Assembly (NCBI RefSeq): GCF_014202335.1
Contig: NZ_JACHGP010000003.1
Location: forward strand, 124,001 to 188,000
From: Mycobacterium sp. AZCC_0083
Lineage (GTDB): Bacteria; Actinomycetota; Actinomycetes; Mycobacteriales; Mycobacteriaceae
DNA length: 64,000 bases
Reading direction: 5' to 3'
Below the pieces are notes generated by a model. The model saw only the letters and a program-made list of their open reading frames with translations. It searched no databases and had not been told where the DNA came from. A program made the position numbers and the translations under genes. This document shows positions 60,276-64,000 of this stretch, one piece after another. Numbering within the stretch: the first letter of the stretch is position 1; every line of letters begins with the position of its first letter.

Positions 60276-61290
60276 CCTGTGGGAGATCATCGGTCTGGCG
60301 TTGGCGTGCTCGCTGCCCGTGGTGCTCGCCGGCGCGATCCTGATCGTCCTTGCGCGGTCGTGGTCCTTGACGGTCAGCATGGTGGTGCTCGTGCTGATCC
60401 CCACGGTGGCCACCTTCACCGGCGTGCTCGGCGCCAGCGGATTCATGTTCACGTCGCGATTCGACGCCATCATCGTGGTGCTCGTCATCGTGTCGGTGGT
60501 GACCATCCCTGCCGCGGTGATGCTGGCCCGCTACCAGGCCCGCCGCACCGTGTGGGAGCAGGACATCCGCGAGTCCGAGCAGGCCGCGGAACTGTCGCGG
60601 CGGCGGCTCGTCGCATTCGTCAGCCACGACCTGCGCACGCCGCTTGCCGGTATCCGCGCGGTCGCCGAGGCGATGGGTGACGGCCTGGTCGCCCAGGACG
60701 AGGTGCGCAACCACGCCAAGCACATCGAGCAGGAGACCATTCGGCTGTCCGAGATGGTCGACGACCTGTTCGAGATGTCGAAGATCAATGCGGGCGCCAT
60801 CCAACCGGCGTTCGACATGGTGGCCCTCGACGAGGTCGTCGACGACGTGCTGGCCGCGCACCGGATCGCCGCCGAACGGTCGGGAGTCGCGCTGCGCGCC
60901 CACCTGCCGCCGAACCCGGTGCGCGTGATCGGCAGCGACCGCGCATTGGTGCGGGTGTTGTCCAATCTCGTCGCCAATGCGATCGCCCACACCCCCGACG
61001 GCGGCTCGGTGGAACTCGCGATCGGAGCCGACGAGACCGGTGCGTGGGCCCGCGTCGACGACACCGGCGTCGGGATTGACGACGCCGATCTGGCCCGGGT
61101 GTTCGACATCGCCTACCGCGGGTCGAACGGTCGGGTGCCTCGCGACGATTCGTCCCTGCCGAGCGGTTCGGGGCTGGGCCTGGCGATCGCCGCGGGCCTG
61201 GTGCATGCCCACCACGGCACGGTGTCCGCGTACAACCTCGCGACCGGTGCGCGGTTCGAGGTGCGGCTGCCGCTGGCCGGCGAGGAGTAG
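60262..61290 (+). CDS. Sensor histidine kinase
   Basis: A 342-residue kinase. Three membrane helices near residues 8-95 with almost no extracytoplasmic loop, so an intramembrane or cytoplasmic signal is likely. H-box [20 protein letters not shown] near 120, N-box [15 protein letters not shown]1 [17 protein letters not shown] and G2 [18 protein letters not shown]. It pairs with the overlapping response regulator. Target genes are unknown. Confidence 0.94.
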   Translation: MPADDLWEIIGLALACSLPVVLAGAILIVLARSWSLTVSMVVLVLIPTVATFTGVLGASGFMFTSRFDAIIVVLVIVSVVTIPAAVMLARYQARRTVWEQDIRESEQAAELSRRRLVAFVSHDLRTPLAGIRAVAEAMGDGLVAQDEVRNHAKHIEQETIRLSEMVDDLFEMSKINAGAIQPAFDMVALDEVVDDVLAAHRIAAERSGVALRAHLPPNPVRVIGSDRALVRVLSNLVANAIAHTPDGGSVELAIGADETGAWARVDDTGVGIDDADLARVFDIAYRGSNGRVPRDDSSLPSGSGLGLAIAAGLVHAHHGTVSAYNLATGARFEVRLPLAGEE

Positions 61291-61309
61291 CGGGCGGGGT
61301 CGAAGCCGT

Positions 61310-62428
61310 TCAGTCGGGCAGGGAGTTGCTGAGCCGCTCCGTCGCCGCCAGGTAGTCCTCGATGAATTCGAGTACGACGTCGCGGGCCGGCTTCACCTTG
61401 TTCATCAACCCGACGCCCTGACCGACGAAGTACGTCGCCAACGCCTGCGCCCCCGGATGTCCCTGAGTGGCAAGCGCATCGACGCGGCGGATGACCGGTT
61501 CGGCCAGCATCGACTGCAGCGGCAGCGGCAATGTCTTGTGGCCGCCCTCGTGCGGCTGCCACGCGTTGGTCCAGTCCGACACCAGCTGGCGTGCCGGCTT
61601 CCCGGTCCGGCCCGTGGAGCGGATGGTGTCGCGCGACGTCGCAGCCAAGAACTTCTGCACCGTATGCGGCGCCGTCTCGGCCTCCTCGGTGGTCAGCCAC
61701 ACCGAGCCCGTCCATGCGCCGTCGGCGCCCATCGCGACGGCGGCGGCCATCTGCCTGCCCGTGACGATGCCGCCCGCGGCCAGCACCGGGATCGCGCCGT
61801 CGATGGCCTCGATCACTTCGGGGATGAGCACCAGCGTCGTCACCTCGCCGCAGTGCCCGCCGGCCTCGGTGCCCTGCGCGACGATCAGATCGACGCCGGC
61901 GGCGACCTGCTTCACTGCGTGCTCCTTGGCGCCGACCAGTGCGGCGACGGGGACGCCGCGTTCGCGGCCCGCCTCGATCATGTAGTCGGGCGGCACGCCC
62001 AGTGCGTTCGCGATCAGTTTGATGGGGTGACTCATCGCCACGTCGAGCAGTTCTTGACCGGTGTCGCCGGTCAGCGATGAACGACCGAGCCGCGGCGACG
62101 CGTCCGGCTCGATGTCGTGCTCACTCAGCAGTGTGCCAACGAACTCCCGGAATTCCGCAGGGATGCGGTCCACCAGTTGATCGCGGGACAGGTTCTCGCC
62201 CTTGCCCTCGAACTTGGCGGGCACGATGATGTCGGCGCCGTAGGGCTTGCCGTGCACGTGCTCGTCGATCCAGGACAGCTCCTGGTCGAGCTGCTCCGGG
62301 GTGTACGCAGTGGCGCCGAGCACCCCGAAGCCACCGGCATTGGTGACGGCGGCGACCACGTCGCGACAATGGCTGAACGCGAAGAGTGGGAAGTCGATGC
62401 CGAACTGCTCACAGATGGCGGGTTTCAT
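61310..62428 (-). CDS. Nitronate monooxygenase-family FMN enzyme
   Basis: A 372-residue TIM-barrel flavoprotein: AAVTNAGGFGVLGA, LIVAQGTEAGGHCGEVTTLVL, PVLAAGGIVTGRQMAAAVAMGADGAW and the phosphate site near MNKVKPARDV. These oxidise nitronates or act on enoyl/acyl substrates. It ends 20 bp from the kinase gene on the opposite strand. Substrate unknown. Confidence 0.88.
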   Translation of the reverse strand: MKPAICEQFGIDFPLFAFSHCRDVVAAVTNAGGFGVLGATAYTPEQLDQELSWIDEHVHGKPYGADIIVPAKFEGKGENLSRDQLVDRIPAEFREFVGTLLSEHDIEPDASPRLGRSSLTGDTGQELLDVAMSHPIKLIANALGVPPDYMIEAGRERGVPVAALVGAKEHAVKQVAAGVDLIVAQGTEAGGHCGEVTTLVLIPEVIEAIDGAIPVLAAGGIVTGRQMAAAVAMGADGAWTGSVWLTTEEAETAPHTVQKFLAATSRDTIRSTGRTGKPARQLVSDWTNAWQPHEGGHKTLPLPLQSMLAEPVIRRVDALATQGHPGAQALATYFVGQGVGLMNKVKPARDVVLEFIEDYLAATERLSNSLPD

Positions 62429-62441
62429 CCCACCAGTATTA

Positions 62442-63497
62442 CTAGGTCAGATCTGTCGAGGACGCTAAACCCCGCAGCGGGGCGAACGCGAAGCCCTCCA
62501 GTCCGTCGCGCCAGTCGACCGCGGCGCGGAATCCCAGCACGTCGGCCGCCTTCGCGGGATCGGCGACGATGTGGCGGACGTCGCCGCTGCGGTACTGGCC
62601 GGTGACGACGGGCGCGGCGCCCTCGCGCACCTCGCACAACCGGGTGGCGACCTCCATGATCGAGACCGGTCGGCCCGAGCAGACGTTGAACGCCGCGAAC
62701 CCACCTGCGTCCGAGGCGGCCGCCGCAACGTTGGCCGCCGCGACGTCGTCGACGTGCACGAAGTCACGCATCTGCCCGCCGTCTTCGTAAACCCTTGGCG
62801 GTTCGCCTCTTTCGATGGCGGACCGGAAGATCGCCGCAACACCCGAGTAGGGCGTGTCGCGCGGCATGAACGGTCCGTAGACGTTGTGGTAGCGCAGCGC
62901 CACCACCGAGCCGCTCGTCGCCTCGGCCCACGCCAGCGCGTAGTGCTCTTGCGCGGTCTTGCTCGCCGCGTACAGGCTGCGCGGCCGCAGCGGCGCGTCC
63001 TCGCCGACCAGCCGCCACTCCAGCGGTTCGCCACCGACCGGGCAGCGGTGCTCGAAGGCGCCCGCGTCGAGGTCGACGGTGGTGCGCGGCAGCGGGTCGA
63101 CGGCACCGTGCGCCGGACACGCATAGGCGCCCTGGCCGTAGACGACCATCGATGACGCCAGCACCAATCTCCGGCAGCCCGCGGCGAACATCTCGGCGAG
63201 CAGCACGGTGGTGCCGTAGTCGTTGTGGCTGCCGTACGACGGAGCGTCGCTCGCGTCGACGCCTGCGCCGACCACCGCGGCCTGGTGGCACACCAGGTCG
63301 ATGCCTGGCAGCAGCGACGCCAGACCGCTGGCGTCCCGCACGTCGACCTCAAGCACTCCATCGGGCGGTCGGGACGTCGTGCCGTGCGCGGCGGTCAGCA
63401 TCGCGTCGACGGCGACGACGTCGTGGCCGGCGGCGGTCAGCGCCACGCACACCCGCGACCCGATGAAGCCGGCGGCACCCGTGACCAGAACCTTCAC
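62442..63497 (-). CDS. galE3: NAD-dependent epimerase/dehydratase (GalE3-like)
   Basis: A 351-residue extended SDR. VTGAAGFIGSRVC at the start, Asp in VDAMLTAA, Ser in LASSMVVYG, YAASK for Tyr/Lys, and YHNVYGPFMPRDTPYSG. The type is UDP-sugar 4-epimerase-like. It overlaps the upstream phosphorylase (GTGA), matching the Rv0535-Rv0536 order. The sugar acted on is not determined. Confidence 0.9.
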   Translation of the reverse strand: MKVLVTGAAGFIGSRVCVALTAAGHDVVAVDAMLTAAHGTTSRPPDGVLEVDVRDASGLASLLPGIDLVCHQAAVVGAGVDASDAPSYGSHNDYGTTVLLAEMFAAGCRRLVLASSMVVYGQGAYACPAHGAVDPLPRTTVDLDAGAFEHRCPVGGEPLEWRLVGEDAPLRPRSLYAASKTAQEHYALAWAEATSGSVVALRYHNVYGPFMPRDTPYSGVAAIFRSAIERGEPPRVYEDGGQMRDFVHVDDVAAANVAAAASDAGGFAAFNVCSGRPVSIMEVATRLCEVREGAAPVVTGQYRSGDVRHIVADPAKAADVLGFRAAVDWRDGLEGFAFAPLRGLASSTDLT

Positions 63498-64000
63498 GGC
63501 AGTTCGAACGGCAGCGTGACGCCCTTGTGCGCCAGGCAGTGCTCACAGGTGCGTTCGACGTCCACCTGATCGATCGCCTCGAGCACCAACTTCTTGAACG
63601 GCACCAGGTTCTTCTGGAACTCGGAGAACACGTCAACGGCCGTCACGCCCGCGCCCGATTCGATGCCCGCATCCAGGTCGGTCACCAATGCGATTGCGGC
63701 GTAGCACATCTCGAGTTCGCGGGCCAGCACGGCCTCGGGGTAGCCGGTCATGTTGACCAAGGTGAATCCCTGGCTGGCGAACCATTGACTCTCCGCACGG
63801 GTGGAGAACCGCGGACCCTGGATCACCACCATCGTGCCGCCGTCGACCACCCCCGGCAGGTCGGTGGCCGCGGCCCGAAGCGTCGGGCAGTAGGGGTCGG
63901 CGAAACTGACGTGGATGCCGCCTGCATCGAAGTAGGTGTCCGGCCGTGCGCTGGTGCGGTCGACGAGTTGATCGGGCACCACCATCGAGCCAGGCCCCAG
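63494..64000 (-). CDS. 5'-Methylthioadenosine phosphorylase-like purine nucleoside phosphorylase (N-terminus outside)
   Basis: The C-terminal 168 residues of an MTAP/PNP-family enzyme that splits methylthioadenosine or purine nucleosides with phosphate. Seen: GGIHVSFADPYCPTLR, the phosphate/substrate stretch VVIQGPRFSTRAESQWF and NMTGYPEAVLARELEMCYA. The frame is open to base 64000, so the gene starts beyond the window. Its stop overlaps the epimerase start. Confidence 0.92.
   Translation of the reverse strand: MGPGSMVVPDQLVDRTSARPDTYFDAGGIHVSFADPYCPTLRAAATDLPGVVDGGTMVVIQGPRFSTRAESQWFASQGFTLVNMTGYPEAVLARELEMCYAAIALVTDLDAGIESGAGVTAVDVFSEFQKNLVPFKKLVLEAIDQVDVERTCEHCLAHKGVTLPFELP

Noticed and set aside
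1..64000. tRNA, rRNA, riboswitch or insertion sequence
   Set aside because: No cloverleaf, rRNA block, transposase or integrase reading frame was recognised by eye; a covariance search could still find small RNAs.

Overview
The window is high-GC actinobacterial DNA. Gene content and order point to a non-tuberculous Mycobacterium (Mycolicibacterium-like) chromosome. The backbone matches, in reverse, the M. tuberculosis Rv0535-Rv0558 neighbourhood as I remember it: menG, mgtA, Rv0556-like, menD, bpoC, menC, an amidohydrolase, fadD8, menB, an Rv0547c-like SDR, a glyoxalase, pitA, two small Rv0544c/Rv0543c-like genes, menE, an Rv0541c-like membrane protein, Rv0540/Rv0539-like glycosyltransferases, galE3 and an MTAP-type phosphorylase. 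No rRNA, tRNA, CRISPR array, transposase or integrase was recognised.

Layout. 1-3.6 kb: the end of an mce-type operon (yrbEA), a TetR regulator, an FAD oxidoreductase and a ferredoxin, tied together by three copies of one palindromic operator. 3.7-20 kb: menaquinone genes (menG, menD, menC), mgtA, and a three-gene insertion (DJ-1 protein, GlxA-type regulator, F420 oxidoreductase) between bpoC and menC; then an acyl-CoA ligase, an amidohydrolase, a DGPF/YCII protein and fadD8 with a KstR-like operator.

20.0-34.3 kb: a sharply bounded catabolic island. It carries an SDR, a GMC oxidoreductase with a gluconate-dehydrogenase-subunit-3-like partner, a DHDPS-family aldolase/dehydratase, a proline-racemase-family protein, an aldehyde dehydrogenase, an enolase-superfamily enzyme, a sugar-lactone-oxidase-like flavoprotein, an APC permease and two closely related FCD-type GntR regulators. 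Five copies of TTGTCGACAA lie in front of its transcription units and were seen nowhere else. The 3' end of fadD8 (21 bp, one mismatch) is repeated at the far edge of the island, so its ends can be placed almost to the base. The combination of enzymes matches no pathway I know and is the best candidate here for an undescribed system.

34.3-46.8 kb: a DUF1801 protein, an ECF42-type sigma factor, a HAD protein, a deazaflavin oxidoreductase, a lipoprotein and menB; then a second accessory block (XRE-cupin regulator, M24 enzyme, amino-acid permease, glutamine amidotransferase) with its own operators; an AraC regulator containing a 30-bp triplicate; SDRs and a remnant of an ABC ATPase. 46.8-64 kb: pitA, menE and small membrane proteins, an AI-2E family exporter, a TetR/F420 oxidoreductase pair, a tightly overlapped five-gene operon (two glycosyltransferases, methyltransferase, molybdoenzyme, membrane protein), a two-component system, a nitronate monooxygenase, an epimerase and a phosphorylase cut by the window edge. 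A ~60-bp palindromic repeat occurs three times between genes.
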